A program made the position numbers and the translations under genes. Below the pieces are notes generated by a model. That model ran no database searches. It had not been told where the DNA came from and was given only the letters and a program-made list of their open reading frames with translations. This document shows positions 8,879-17,279 of a stretch of 55,343 nt of DNA, piece by piece. The first letter of the stretch is position 1, and each line of letters begins with the position of its first letter. The stretch is from Planctomicrobium piriforme (lineage in GTDB: Bacteria > Planctomycetota > Planctomycetia > Planctomycetales > Planctomycetaceae), in assembly GCA_945860955.1 (NCBI GenBank), contig CAMATH010000050.1, positions 1 through 55,343 of the forward strand. Reading direction: 5' to 3'.

Positions 8879-10843
8879 ATGACACTGTGGATCTGGCTCT
8901 GCGCCGCGGCTGTTGGGATCGGCCTGTTGTTGCTCACCCGCCGCCGGCTGGGATGGGTTGGGAGCGCGGTTGTCGCAGGCGGTGTCGCGTTGCTGACGGG
9001 GGCTGGTCTTGAGTACGTCGCGGGATCGGCGAGGCAAACGGAGCTACCCCCTCTAACGAAGGAAGAGTTCCAACGGCTGGTTCCCGACGAAGTGCTGGAC
9101 GCCGGTTACGTCGGCTCGAACGAGTGCCTGGAGTGTCACCAGGAACAGCACAAGTCGTGGCACAACTCGTATCATCGCTCGATCACCCGCCGGCCGTCGG
9201 AAGAGGCCATTATCCCCGAGTTCAGTGATCACGAGTACCGGATCGCACCACAAAAATTCAAGCTGTTTCGCAAGGGGGACGAGTTCTGGATGAACTTTCA
9301 GGATCCCGATGAGTTGCGTCTGAATCCCAAAACACCGGTGCCGTTTGTGGATCGGCCGGTGGCGCTGGTCACGGGATCTCACTATCAGCAGATCTTCTGG
9401 TACCCGACCGGTATTCCGCGAATTCTGGGGCAGTTGCCGATCTACCACATTCTGGAAACAGAAGAGTGGGTTCCCGCGACCGCCGCGTTTCTGACGCCAC
9501 CGACCCCCGCTCAGCACACAGCGACCGGCGAGTGGAACGCGAACTGTGTGGAGTGTCACGCCACATTCGGTCGCCCGCGCCCGACCGCCGACGGAGAAAT
9601 TGACACCCTGGTCGCGGAATTCGGTGTTTCGTGCGAGGCGTGCCACGGTCCCGGCGAACGTCACGTCGCGGCGCGACGCAGTCTGCCCGCCGGGCAGGTC
9701 TTGGACCTCGACGCCGACCCGATCGTCAATCCCCGACGATTGGACCATCGTCGGAGTACCGAGGTCTGTGGTGTCTGCCACAGTTACAACGTTGCGCGAA
9801 CCACCGATATCCGCGCCCGCGAAAAGCAGGAAGGGCAGAAATACCGGCCAGGTGATGACTTCAGCCTGACGCGTAAACTGCTGCGTCCCACCGATGACAC
9901 CCTGGTCGACATCCGCCGGGCCGATGGCGACCCCGACAAGTTTTTCGAACAGCGGTTTTGGCGTGACGGCATGGTGCGGACCGGGGGGCACGAATTCAAC
10001 GGACTGGCCGAGTCGGCCTGCTTCAAAAAGGGGGAAATGTCGTGCCTCTCGTGCCATGACATGCATCAGCGGTCGGACGACAAGCGTCCCGCGAAAGAAT
10101 GGGCGAACCGCCAGATGTCCCCAACCGGCCTGACCGACGCCGCCTGCCTGGGATGTCACGCGTCCGAGAAATTCGCCACCAGCGAACACACGCACCATTT
10201 GACCGACTCAAGCGGTTCGCGTTGTGTGAATTGCCATATGCCGCATACGGATTACGGTCTGCTGCATGTGCAGCGCAGCCATCAGATCAGCAGCCCCCGC
10301 GTCGAAACGCAACTGCATTCGGGACGACCGAACGCTTGCAATTTGTGTCATCTTGACCAAACGCTTGGTTGGACTGCGGACCGGTTGCGGGAATGGTATT
10401 CGCATCCGCGCCCCAAACTGGATACGAATCTGGAAGAGGTCTCGCAGGGGGCGTGGCTGGCCCTCGCGGGAGACGCCGGCCAGCGGGCGCTGGTTGCGTC
10501 GAGTATGGGCTGGGGACCGGCCCGGGAAACGGCGGGAACCGACTGGACACCTCCCATCCTGGTGCAGTTATTGCTCGATCCGTTTGATGCGGTCCGCTTC
10601 ATCGCACGGCGCACCTTGCGGGAATTTCCCGAGTATTCCGACATGAGAATTCACTTGGGTGGCCCCCCTGATGAGCAGTCGGCGGCCGCGAAAGAAGTTC
10701 TGAAACGCTGGCGTTCCAATCCCCCCGCGCCGGCGACCGGTCGAAAACGGGTGTTGCTGGACGAAATGGGAAAATTGATCGATCCTGAAATGAGCCGGCT
10801 GATGCGCCTGCGGGATAACAACGGAATCGAACTGGCCGAATAG
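8879..10843 (+). CDS. Membrane-anchored octaheme cytochrome c
   Basis: From the start at MTLWIWLCAA the protein is 654 residues. It opens with two hydrophobic helices (about 1-20 and 27-46), so it should be membrane anchored with its heme domain outside the cytoplasm. Eight CXXCH heme-binding motifs are present at 83-87, 223-227, 252-256, 297-301, 389-393, 423-427, 449-453 and 487-491. The layout resembles cytochrome c554/NrfB-type multiheme electron carriers. From about residue 520 to 620 there is no heme; the sequence there is helical and includes LLLDPFDAVRFIARRTL, which looks like a HEAT-type repeat. An open frame extends 45 codons upstream, but it lacks any signal-like sequence. The redox partner cannot be told from the neighbours. 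Confidence 0.85.
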   Translation: MTLWIWLCAAAVGIGLLLLTRRRLGWVGSAVVAGGVALLTGAGLEYVAGSARQTELPPLTKEEFQRLVPDEVLDAGYVGSNECLECHQEQHKSWHNSYHRSITRRPSEEAIIPEFSDHEYRIAPQKFKLFRKGDEFWMNFQDPDELRLNPKTPVPFVDRPVALVTGSHYQQIFWYPTGIPRILGQLPIYHILETEEWVPATAAFLTPPTPAQHTATGEWNANCVECHATFGRPRPTADGEIDTLVAEFGVSCEACHGPGERHVAARRSLPAGQVLDLDADPIVNPRRLDHRRSTEVCGVCHSYNVARTTDIRAREKQEGQKYRPGDDFSLTRKLLRPTDDTLVDIRRADGDPDKFFEQRFWRDGMVRTGGHEFNGLAESACFKKGEMSCLSCHDMHQRSDDKRPAKEWANRQMSPTGLTDAACLGCHASEKFATSEHTHHLTDSSGSRCVNCHMPHTDYGLLHVQRSHQISSPRVETQLHSGRPNACNLCHLDQTLGWTADRLREWYSHPRPKLDTNLEEVSQGAWLALAGDAGQRALVASSMGWGPARETAGTDWTPPILVQLLLDPFDAVRFIARRTLREFPEYSDMRIHLGGPPDEQSAAAKEVLKRWRSNPPAPATGRKRVLLDEMGKLIDPEMSRLMRLRDNNGIELAE

Positions 10844-11353
10844 TGGTCAACCCAGCAAAAAACGAGTTCTTCGAAACCGGACCGATTTGGTAACCGTGTG
10901 TCGAGTCGTTGGTGGATAAGGCGGATTCTCACCGAGACGACTGCATAACGATCGAATCAAAGCGAGGCAGTTTCGTTTGTCCTTGGGAGGAAAATCGGGC
11001 GTTAATCGAAACCTGTCGTGAATTGCCTTCATTTCTTCACGGACACCGTCATTGACCCCAATCCAGCCCCTGGATAATCTCGGATTTCTGTTCGTAAGCC
11101 TCAACGAATCCAGAAGTGCTTCTCCGGGCTCTTTCTCTCGACGGATCAAACCAACGACCTGGAAGTCAGCCGTGCCATGGTGGGCGTGGCGATTCCTCCT
11201 GTCTTCTCCTGCGCGTTTCGTCGTTTACTGAATCCCGGCCAAACCTCGCGACGCGCGTGTCGTCGATCCACTGGCTCGGTTCTTCCCCTGGTACTTCCCT
11301 CCTTTGTGAATTTGGAAGGAGGGACCGTATCTCACGATTGAAGGATGTTTTGC
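10844..11353. other. Intergenic stretch, no gene seen
   Basis: About 500 bases with only short unconvincing open frames on either strand. The right end holds the hairpin at 11296-11324 and the ribosome binding site of the following gene. Nothing else is identifiable. Confidence 0.5.
11296..11324 (+). promoter_or_regulatory. Leader hairpin upstream of the SnoaL-like gene
   Basis: TCCCTCCTT pairs with AAGGAGGGA over 9 bases with an 11-base loop, ending about 30 bases before the ATG. The right arm is itself a Shine-Dalgarno-like AAGGAGG, which the left arm masks. It may be a leader structure or a chance palindrome. Confidence 0.3.
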
Positions 11354-12322
11354 ATGCGAAGTCTGATTGTTCTTCTGGTCGTCGCGACGACACTGTCGAT
11401 CGCCGATCGGGGGATGGCTCAAGAGAAGTCCGGAGCGAAACCGGGCGCGAAACCGGCCCCCGCCAAACCCGTGGTCAATTCGGCGACCAGCGATCTCGAC
11501 GTCATCAGGCAGGCCGCCGCCAGTTACGCGAAGGCGTTCGATGAGGGAGACGCGAAGGGGGTCGCCGCCCATTTCGCGCCCGACGCCGAATACGTGGACG
11601 AAGAGGGAACAGTGACAATCGGTCGGACGGCGATCGAAAAAAACGTCGCCGACACAATCACCGCGAATCCCGGTTCCAAATTGACGATTGTCATCGACAC
11701 GGTCCGGTTTGTCGGTGGGACGCTGGCATTTGAAGAAGGGGCCGCGACCGTCACCAGCGCGAAGGGGCTGGCCACTGAGACCCGCTATGTGGCGACACAT
11801 GCAAAGTCCGACGGCAAATGGCTGCTGGCGAGCGTGCGTGATCAGGCTCCGACGACACGTGCCCACGACCGCGAACTGAAAGCACTGGAGTTTCTGGTGG
11901 GCGACTGGGTTGATGAAGGACCGGATGGTGTCACCCAGTTTTCGTGTCACCACAGCGCGAAGGGAAAATTCCTGATTCGCGACTTCAACGTGAAAATCGA
12001 AGGACACGCCGCCCTCAATGGCACCCAACGGATTGGTTGGGATCCGCAGGCGCGCAAATTGCGCACCTGGGCCTTCGATTCGGAAGGGGGATTCAATCAG
12101 GGGGAATGGCACCGCGACGGAGAGAGTTGGGTGCTGAAGGCGAGCGGCGTCACGGCCGACGGCGAAACCAGCGTTTCGACCGGCATCTTCACCCCGGTGA
12201 ATGATCACACGATGACCTGGCAGGCGATTGACATCACGATCGGCGGTCGTCGCCTCCCCGACACACCGCAGATCCGGATCGTACGCCGTCCGCCAACTCC
12301 GACCAAGAAGCCGGTGAAGTAG
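11354..12322 (+). CDS. Secreted SnoaL-like (SgcJ/EcaC-type) protein
   Basis: I chose the start at MRSLIVLLVV because GAAGGA ends about 8 bases before it; an ATG three codons upstream sits on that site. A signal peptide (about 1-23, ending in GMA) is followed by a Lys/Pro/Ala-rich linker. A cone-shaped NTF2/SnoaL-like domain (about 45-170) comes next, with the phrases AAASYAKAFDEGDAKGVAAHFAPDAEYVDEEG typical of SgcJ/EcaC-type proteins (DUF4440). The remaining 150 residues form a second beta-rich domain (FLVGDWVDEGPDGVTQF and later strands) of the type that follows SnoaL domains in many planctomycete proteins. Catalysis is not implied. The gene is about 95 bases from the next one on the same strand. 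Confidence 0.8.
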   Translation: MRSLIVLLVVATTLSIADRGMAQEKSGAKPGAKPAPAKPVVNSATSDLDVIRQAAASYAKAFDEGDAKGVAAHFAPDAEYVDEEGTVTIGRTAIEKNVADTITANPGSKLTIVIDTVRFVGGTLAFEEGAATVTSAKGLATETRYVATHAKSDGKWLLASVRDQAPTTRAHDRELKALEFLVGDWVDEGPDGVTQFSCHHSAKGKFLIRDFNVKIEGHAALNGTQRIGWDPQARKLRTWAFDSEGGFNQGEWHRDGESWVLKASGVTADGETSVSTGIFTPVNDHTMTWQAIDITIGGRRLPDTPQIRIVRRPPTPTKKPVK

Positions 12323-12418
12323 GCGCATCGTTCAAGGCGAACCGCCAGACCGTGGCGTTCGAACAAGGTGGCGTTCGAACACAGTCAGTCCCAAATCATC
12401 CAGCACAAGACAACAGTC

Positions 12419-14101
12419 ATGAATAAAAAAACAGTCCGTTGGAAACTCGTGGTGGCGTGCGGTCTGTCGCTCGCCCTCTGCACGCATGAGGCATTCGCCT
12501 TTGGACGCGGCGGCGGAGGCGGGCGGCCTCCCGGTGGTGGCGGTGGTTCGCGACCGCCGGGAGGTGGTGGAGGCTACCATCCCCAGGGAGGCGGTGGTGG
12601 TGGCCGGCCGCAATCGGAAGGTGGGTCGCGTCCCCAGGGGAACGAAGGGGGACGGTCCCCTAATGGCCAGTCGAATGGCTCCCGGCCAGGCAACACGGAA
12701 GGCAGTCCTTCGCGGTCGGGCTACTCTCAGTCGGGGAGCGGCTACCACGCGGGAGGATACAGCCAGGCGGGCGGAAGTTCCGCGGCCCGCTCCCCGTCAA
12801 TGACCAACGCGGCGTCAAATTCACGCACTTCGGGTGAATACAACCGCAATAATGTCGCCGGCGGAAACCAGGCCAATGTTTCGGGGAGGAATCTCTCGGG
12901 GAACACCAACGTTTCCGGCAATACCGTCAACGTTGCCAATCGCAACGTGAACGGAGCCGGCGCGTACGGCGCGGCGGGTTACCACCCGAGCTACGCCAAC
13001 CACGGGTATTATAACGGCTCGTGGAACGGTCACTATGGAGCTGCCTACGGCCTGGGTGCCGCTTCGACGGCTTACCGTCCCGCGGCCTGGGGGGCCGCCG
13101 CTTGGGGAATGGGGGCGGGCATGTACTCTATGGGCTACGCCAGTTACAGCAATCCGTACTATGGATCGGGGGGAGGCGGTGGCGGAGGGTACAACTACTC
13201 GCAGCCGATTCCGGTTCCCGCGCCGACGCAATCGGCTGCCGCTCCGCAAGACGACAACGCCGGTTCCGCTCCGGCCGACGCTGCTCAACCCAGTGATCCC
13301 GCGACGCCACCCGAAGCGGGGAACGCGGAAGAGCAATTGAGCCCAGCGATTGATGCCTTCAAAATCGGCGACTTCGAGACAGCCCTCGCCAAGGTGAATG
13401 ACGCGATCACAGCGACCCCGACCGATGCGGTCGCCCATGAGTTCCGGGGACTGGTGTTGTTCGCCAAGAAAGACTACCAGCAATCCGCCGCGACAATTCA
13501 CGCGCTGCTGGCGGTCGGCCCCGGGTGGGACTGGACGACACTCAGCAGTTTCTACAATAACATAGCCGACTACACCGATCAGCTTCGGGCGCTGGAAACT
13601 TATGTGGAAGCTCATCCTCAAGAAGGCGCTCCCCGGTTTTTGGCCGCTTACCACTACCTGACCTGCGGACATCCTGACGCGGCGGCCACCCAATTGAAGC
13701 TGGTGGTGAAGCTCGTTCCGGGAGACAAACTGGCCGCCGACCTGTTGAAGATGGTTTCGCCCCCGCCCGCTGGCGGTACCGCTCCTCCCGAACCCAAGTC
13801 TGACGCCACTCCTGTTGACTCAACCCAGGTGGTCGGTGACTGGAAGGCCTCTCGCGACGACGGGTCGCGGTTTGAATTGACGTTGACGGACGATGCGCAG
13901 TTCACCTGGACGTTCACCGCGAAGCAACAGCCCGCCTCGACGATGAGCGGCAGCTACACGCTCGACGGCGCGTTGCTCGAACTGACGCCGCAGGGAGGAA
14001 ACCCCCTCGTTGGTCAATTGACTTTCGGCGGAGACGGCGGCTTCAACTTCAAGATCGTCGGCTCACCGCCGGACGACTTGGGTTTGAACTTCGCGAAGTA
14101 G
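12419..14101 (+). CDS. Secreted Gly/Asn-rich protein with TPR and lipocalin-like C-terminal domain
   Basis: The start MNKKTVRWKLVVACGLSLA gives a clean signal peptide that ends near HEAFA. The mature part begins with a low-complexity block of Gly, Arg, Pro and Ser (about 26-130), then an Asn-rich part with NVSGN-like units and a Tyr/Ala/Gly-rich stretch (about 150-260). After a Pro/Ala linker comes a TPR-like helical region (about 300-450, with FKIGDFETALAKVNDAI and VAHEFRGLVLFAKKDY). Last is a beta-rich domain (about 475-560, WKASRDDGSRFELTLTDD) of the kind found in lipocalin-like stress proteins. Cell-surface or matrix association is inferred from composition only. The gene ends at a strong bidirectional terminator shared with the metalloprotease. 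Confidence 0.7.
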   Translation: MNKKTVRWKLVVACGLSLALCTHEAFAFGRGGGGGRPPGGGGGSRPPGGGGGYHPQGGGGGGRPQSEGGSRPQGNEGGRSPNGQSNGSRPGNTEGSPSRSGYSQSGSGYHAGGYSQAGGSSAARSPSMTNAASNSRTSGEYNRNNVAGGNQANVSGRNLSGNTNVSGNTVNVANRNVNGAGAYGAAGYHPSYANHGYYNGSWNGHYGAAYGLGAASTAYRPAAWGAAAWGMGAGMYSMGYASYSNPYYGSGGGGGGGYNYSQPIPVPAPTQSAAAPQDDNAGSAPADAAQPSDPATPPEAGNAEEQLSPAIDAFKIGDFETALAKVNDAITATPTDAVAHEFRGLVLFAKKDYQQSAATIHALLAVGPGWDWTTLSSFYNNIADYTDQLRALETYVEAHPQEGAPRFLAAYHYLTCGHPDAAATQLKLVVKLVPGDKLAADLLKMVSPPPAGGTAPPEPKSDATPVDSTQVVGDWKASRDDGSRFELTLTDDAQFTWTFTAKQQPASTMSGSYTLDGALLELTPQGGNPLVGQLTFGGDGGFNFKIVGSPPDDLGLNFAK

Positions 14102-14141
14102 TGCGGAGTGAATGAAGAATTTCAGACAGGATGACAAATGA

Positions 14142-14177
14142 CAAAAGGCCGGATAACACGTGTTATCCGGCCTTTTG
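14142..14177. terminator. Perfect 36-base palindromic bidirectional terminator
   Basis: The sequence is a perfect palindrome centred between 14159 and 14160, with 18-base arms of GC-rich core (GGCCGGATAACAC) flanked by AAAA on the left and TTTT on the right. Because the flanks mirror each other, it gives a hairpin followed by a T-run on both strands. It sits between two convergent genes and would terminate both. Confidence 0.8.
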
Positions 14178-14266
14178 CATTTCACTCATCGGATCGCGTT
14201 CGCCGTGAATGTGGAACACGAATCACGTTGAAGACTCGAATTCACCCCAGCGAACTCTCCTGGCGA

Positions 14267-16909
14267 TCAGTCAATCGATTGCAGCACCAGTTGGGCCGTC
14301 AGCGCCTTCTTGATCCGTTCCTGGCTGTCTTGCAGGTGAGCGCGGGTGTAGTCGTCCAGCTTCACATCCTGTGCCGCCAGCAGCGCGGTGATCTGCTTGT
14401 CGAGATCGACCAGGTGCATGCGCACCAGCGTCCGCACATCTTCAGGCACAAAGCCGCTGCCACCGTTGACCGTGCCGGCGAGCCGCTTGAGGGCGTTCCG
14501 CTGCAGGTTCCGTCGCAGGCTGCCGATGTACGGCTTGCGATTGGTGTATTCTCCCGGTTTATGTGCTTCCCGCACTTCCGTGAACACGCCGTCGACCAGC
14601 ATCCGCAAGTGTTCGGCCAGAGTGTACAGGTCGGCGTCCGGCGCGACTTTCAACTCGGTGTCAGACAACCGCGTGAGCGTGTTGGATGCCAGCAACTGCG
14701 TCAGAATGTTGTTCTGTGCATTGGCAATTTGCGAGTGAACCGGGTAATCCAACCGGGCCACGTCGCGCGTTCCCCAGTGACTCCACCGGCTGCTCGAGAG
14801 AGAGTTCAGCACAGCGGGCGGGGGCAATGCCGGGACGTTGAACGCCGATTCCGTCAGCAGCTTCATCGCGTCGCGCTGTCTGGCTGCTTCGACCGGGACG
14901 AACGGTGTCCGACCGTTCGGATCACCCTTGTGATCACGATGGACGTAGATTCCGCCGGGGAATCGCGAGACATACGCCAACGTCTGCCAATACTTGCCGA
15001 ACAGCATTCCAAACGCCTGCCGGGCGTGCTGATAGCCGTCACCGGGGGTGACCGCGCGGTCGACGACCTGACTCCACAGCTCGGCGGAAGTCTTCGTCTC
15101 GCGACGAGCGAACTCCAGCGGATCCTTTCCGAGGTCGAACCGATTCGACAACGGGTCGGAATCCACACTGCCACGCGTGTCTTCGTCGGTCAAGTAGTCG
15201 AGACCCGGTTCGCCACAGCGTGACGCGATCTTCTTCAGTTCTTCCGGCTCATTTCCCATGATTGGCTTGTAGCCGTACTCGATCGCCCAGTAGTCATAGG
15301 GACCGAGGGTTCCCGTGTAATACAGACCCTGCTTCTGACCTTTGGGGGCGATATTGGTCGGAGTGTAATCCATCACGCTCGCGACGGTCGCTTCGCCGAC
15401 TGCGAGGGCCGGGTTGTCGATCTCGGCGAGAGTCTTCCACGAACTCGCCTTGAAGTTGTGCCGCAGGCCCAGGGTGTGACCCACTTCGTGCATCACAACT
15501 TCCTTGAGCCCCTGAGCGATCAGATCGTCGGGCAATCCACCGACGGGAGCCTCGACATCGCCCCGCAACAGCAGGGTGGTCGCCGCGAAACCCATCTGTC
15601 CGCCCGCCGCCATGCAGTAGTCACAGCGTTCACCATGCCGATGATTGTGGGTGTCCCCCTTGAGGACATCGCCAAAGGCCTTGAGGCCCGGGTCGACCGG
15701 CTGCCCCATCAGGGCGGCCATGTCGGCGGAAGTGAACGTTTCGTACTGCTGCTTCCAGGTACTCAGGAAGTCGGCGTCGAAAATGATGTCGGCGTCGAGA
15801 ATCTGTCCGGTGAAGGGATTCACGCGGGACGGTCCCATCGCGAAGCCGGCGTTGGCGGTGATCCAGCGGAAGAAGTTGTAACGGACGTCTTCAGGATCGA
15901 TGTCGTCGTTGTCGCGCTGATCGCGAACCTGGACGGCGGTGTCGTAGCCGAGCTTGGCGAATGCTTTGTTCCACTCTTCAATGCCGGCCCGAATGTACGG
16001 ACGGAGATTGATGGGGGTGGTCTTTTCGATGTAGAAGATGATCGGTTCTTCGGGGGGAGACAGCTTCGCCGAGGGATCTTTCTTCTTGAGGTGCCAGCGG
16101 TTGACATACCGCTGGAAATTTTCGTCCTGCTTTTTGTCGCTGAAGTCCTTCACAACCGTCAGGAAGTACCCCACGCGATCGTCGGCGACACGGGGACGAT
16201 AGTCATTCTGGGGCAGCCGGCTGATGCTGTAGTGAACCGTCACCTGGGCACCCCGGGCATCCGGCACGGTGTCGATGTCGCCACCACCCGCGTAGACCGC
16301 GTTGATTTCAATCTCGGTGTTGGTGGGATACGACTTCACTTCACCAACGGTGGACCGATCGCCCGCGAAGCTCATTCCGATCGAACGGCCGATCATCTGA
16401 TCGTCGCTGAGGAAGATGCGGGTCATGTCGACCACCATGCCGCCACTGGGGCTGGTGGTGATGATCGGCAGCGCGTAGAGAATGCTGTCGTTGTAGGCCA
16501 TCTTGACGGCGGCCGCCTCGGGGCTGCCGGGAGCCGCCCGGAAGCGCGGATTGCGCCGGACAACTTGCAGCTTCTCTCCCTGTTTGACGAACGACCAAAC
16601 GGCGTCGTCACCGAAGCCCCAGCTCATCCCCCCCAGAACCTGCCCCTGGCTGATGCCGCGGGCGATCGAGGTGAGAACGATCAGATTCTGGTTGAGCGCC
16701 GAGGGGGGAACCTCGACCAGCAAACTCTGATCTTTGTAGTAAACATTCAGCAGGCCCTCAGCTTTTTTCGCACCGGTCGTGGCGACTTCGAAAGGGCTGC
16801 GTTGCGGTGCGCCGGGGGCGGCCCCCGGCCCCTGGGCGAACGCGGGGCTCGCCAGCAAGGTGCAGGCGGTCAGGCCGGCAGCGGTCCATTTGAGAAAACG
16901 CGACGTCAT
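14267..16909 (-). CDS. Secreted zinc-dependent metalloprotease (DUF5117/DUF4953 type)
   Basis: The 880-residue protein starts with a standard signal peptide (MTSRFLKWTAAGLTACTLLA, cut near AFAQ), with GGAG about 9 bases before the ATG. A DUF5117/DUF5118-like N-terminal part, with VVDMTRIF and VADDRVGYFLTVVKDF, precedes the catalytic core. The metzincin-style motif HEVGHTLGLRH at about residue 473 supplies three zinc ligands and the catalytic glutamate. A later SVMDYTPTNIAP would act as the Met-turn region. A C-terminal helical region with basic residues follows. The family is common in bacteroidetes and planctomycetes as exported proteases; the substrate is unknown. It is convergent with the Gly-rich TPR gene and divergent from the zinc-ribbon gene. 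Confidence 0.85.
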   Translation of the reverse strand: MTSRFLKWTAAGLTACTLLASPAFAQGPGAAPGAPQRSPFEVATTGAKKAEGLLNVYYKDQSLLVEVPPSALNQNLIVLTSIARGISQGQVLGGMSWGFGDDAVWSFVKQGEKLQVVRRNPRFRAAPGSPEAAAVKMAYNDSILYALPIITTSPSGGMVVDMTRIFLSDDQMIGRSIGMSFAGDRSTVGEVKSYPTNTEIEINAVYAGGGDIDTVPDARGAQVTVHYSISRLPQNDYRPRVADDRVGYFLTVVKDFSDKKQDENFQRYVNRWHLKKKDPSAKLSPPEEPIIFYIEKTTPINLRPYIRAGIEEWNKAFAKLGYDTAVQVRDQRDNDDIDPEDVRYNFFRWITANAGFAMGPSRVNPFTGQILDADIIFDADFLSTWKQQYETFTSADMAALMGQPVDPGLKAFGDVLKGDTHNHRHGERCDYCMAAGGQMGFAATTLLLRGDVEAPVGGLPDDLIAQGLKEVVMHEVGHTLGLRHNFKASSWKTLAEIDNPALAVGEATVASVMDYTPTNIAPKGQKQGLYYTGTLGPYDYWAIEYGYKPIMGNEPEELKKIASRCGEPGLDYLTDEDTRGSVDSDPLSNRFDLGKDPLEFARRETKTSAELWSQVVDRAVTPGDGYQHARQAFGMLFGKYWQTLAYVSRFPGGIYVHRDHKGDPNGRTPFVPVEAARQRDAMKLLTESAFNVPALPPPAVLNSLSSSRWSHWGTRDVARLDYPVHSQIANAQNNILTQLLASNTLTRLSDTELKVAPDADLYTLAEHLRMLVDGVFTEVREAHKPGEYTNRKPYIGSLRRNLQRNALKRLAGTVNGGSGFVPEDVRTLVRMHLVDLDKQITALLAAQDVKLDDYTRAHLQDSQERIKKALTAQLVLQSID

Positions 16910-17279
16910 CGGGTGTACTCCAAAGGATGGGGAAGTGGACCAGTTGTCAACTCAGACAGAATGTATTAAGTCTAATCACGTACGTCAGTCTACGCCACAG
17001 ATTGAGAGAAAATTGGAGATCTGCGGTAGATTAACAGAATATCCGGTGTGGCGACGACTGCGGCGAAAACTCCGAAATTGCCAGTCGATTTGCCAACCTT
17101 CCCGCCGAGTTTGACGATTTCTCCGATTCAGTACACCGAATTTACCACAGGATTCCCTAGTTTGCCCATTCTCCTGGGGTTTCCCGCTGGATTTGCGTCG
17201 CCCCTCTGATACGATGGAGTTTCTGGTCTGACGTTTGGTTCGCTCGACTGTTTCGCGTGCTGTGCGGAGATTGCGATCG
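16910..17279. other. Divergent intergenic region
   Basis: About 370 bases between the metalloprotease and the zinc-ribbon gene. It must hold promoters for both, but no good -35/-10 pair stands out. The minus-side ribosome binding site (GGAG) lies just left of 16930. No gene is seen. Confidence 0.4.

Noticed and set aside
10847-11149. A 100-codon minus-strand frame in the gap after the multiheme cytochrome
   Set aside because: The product has no fold or family signs and no ribosome binding site.
15458-16969. A 503-codon plus-strand frame opposite the metalloprotease
   Set aside because: It has no recognisable domain, and the opposite strand has signal peptide, HExxH motif and ribosome binding site.
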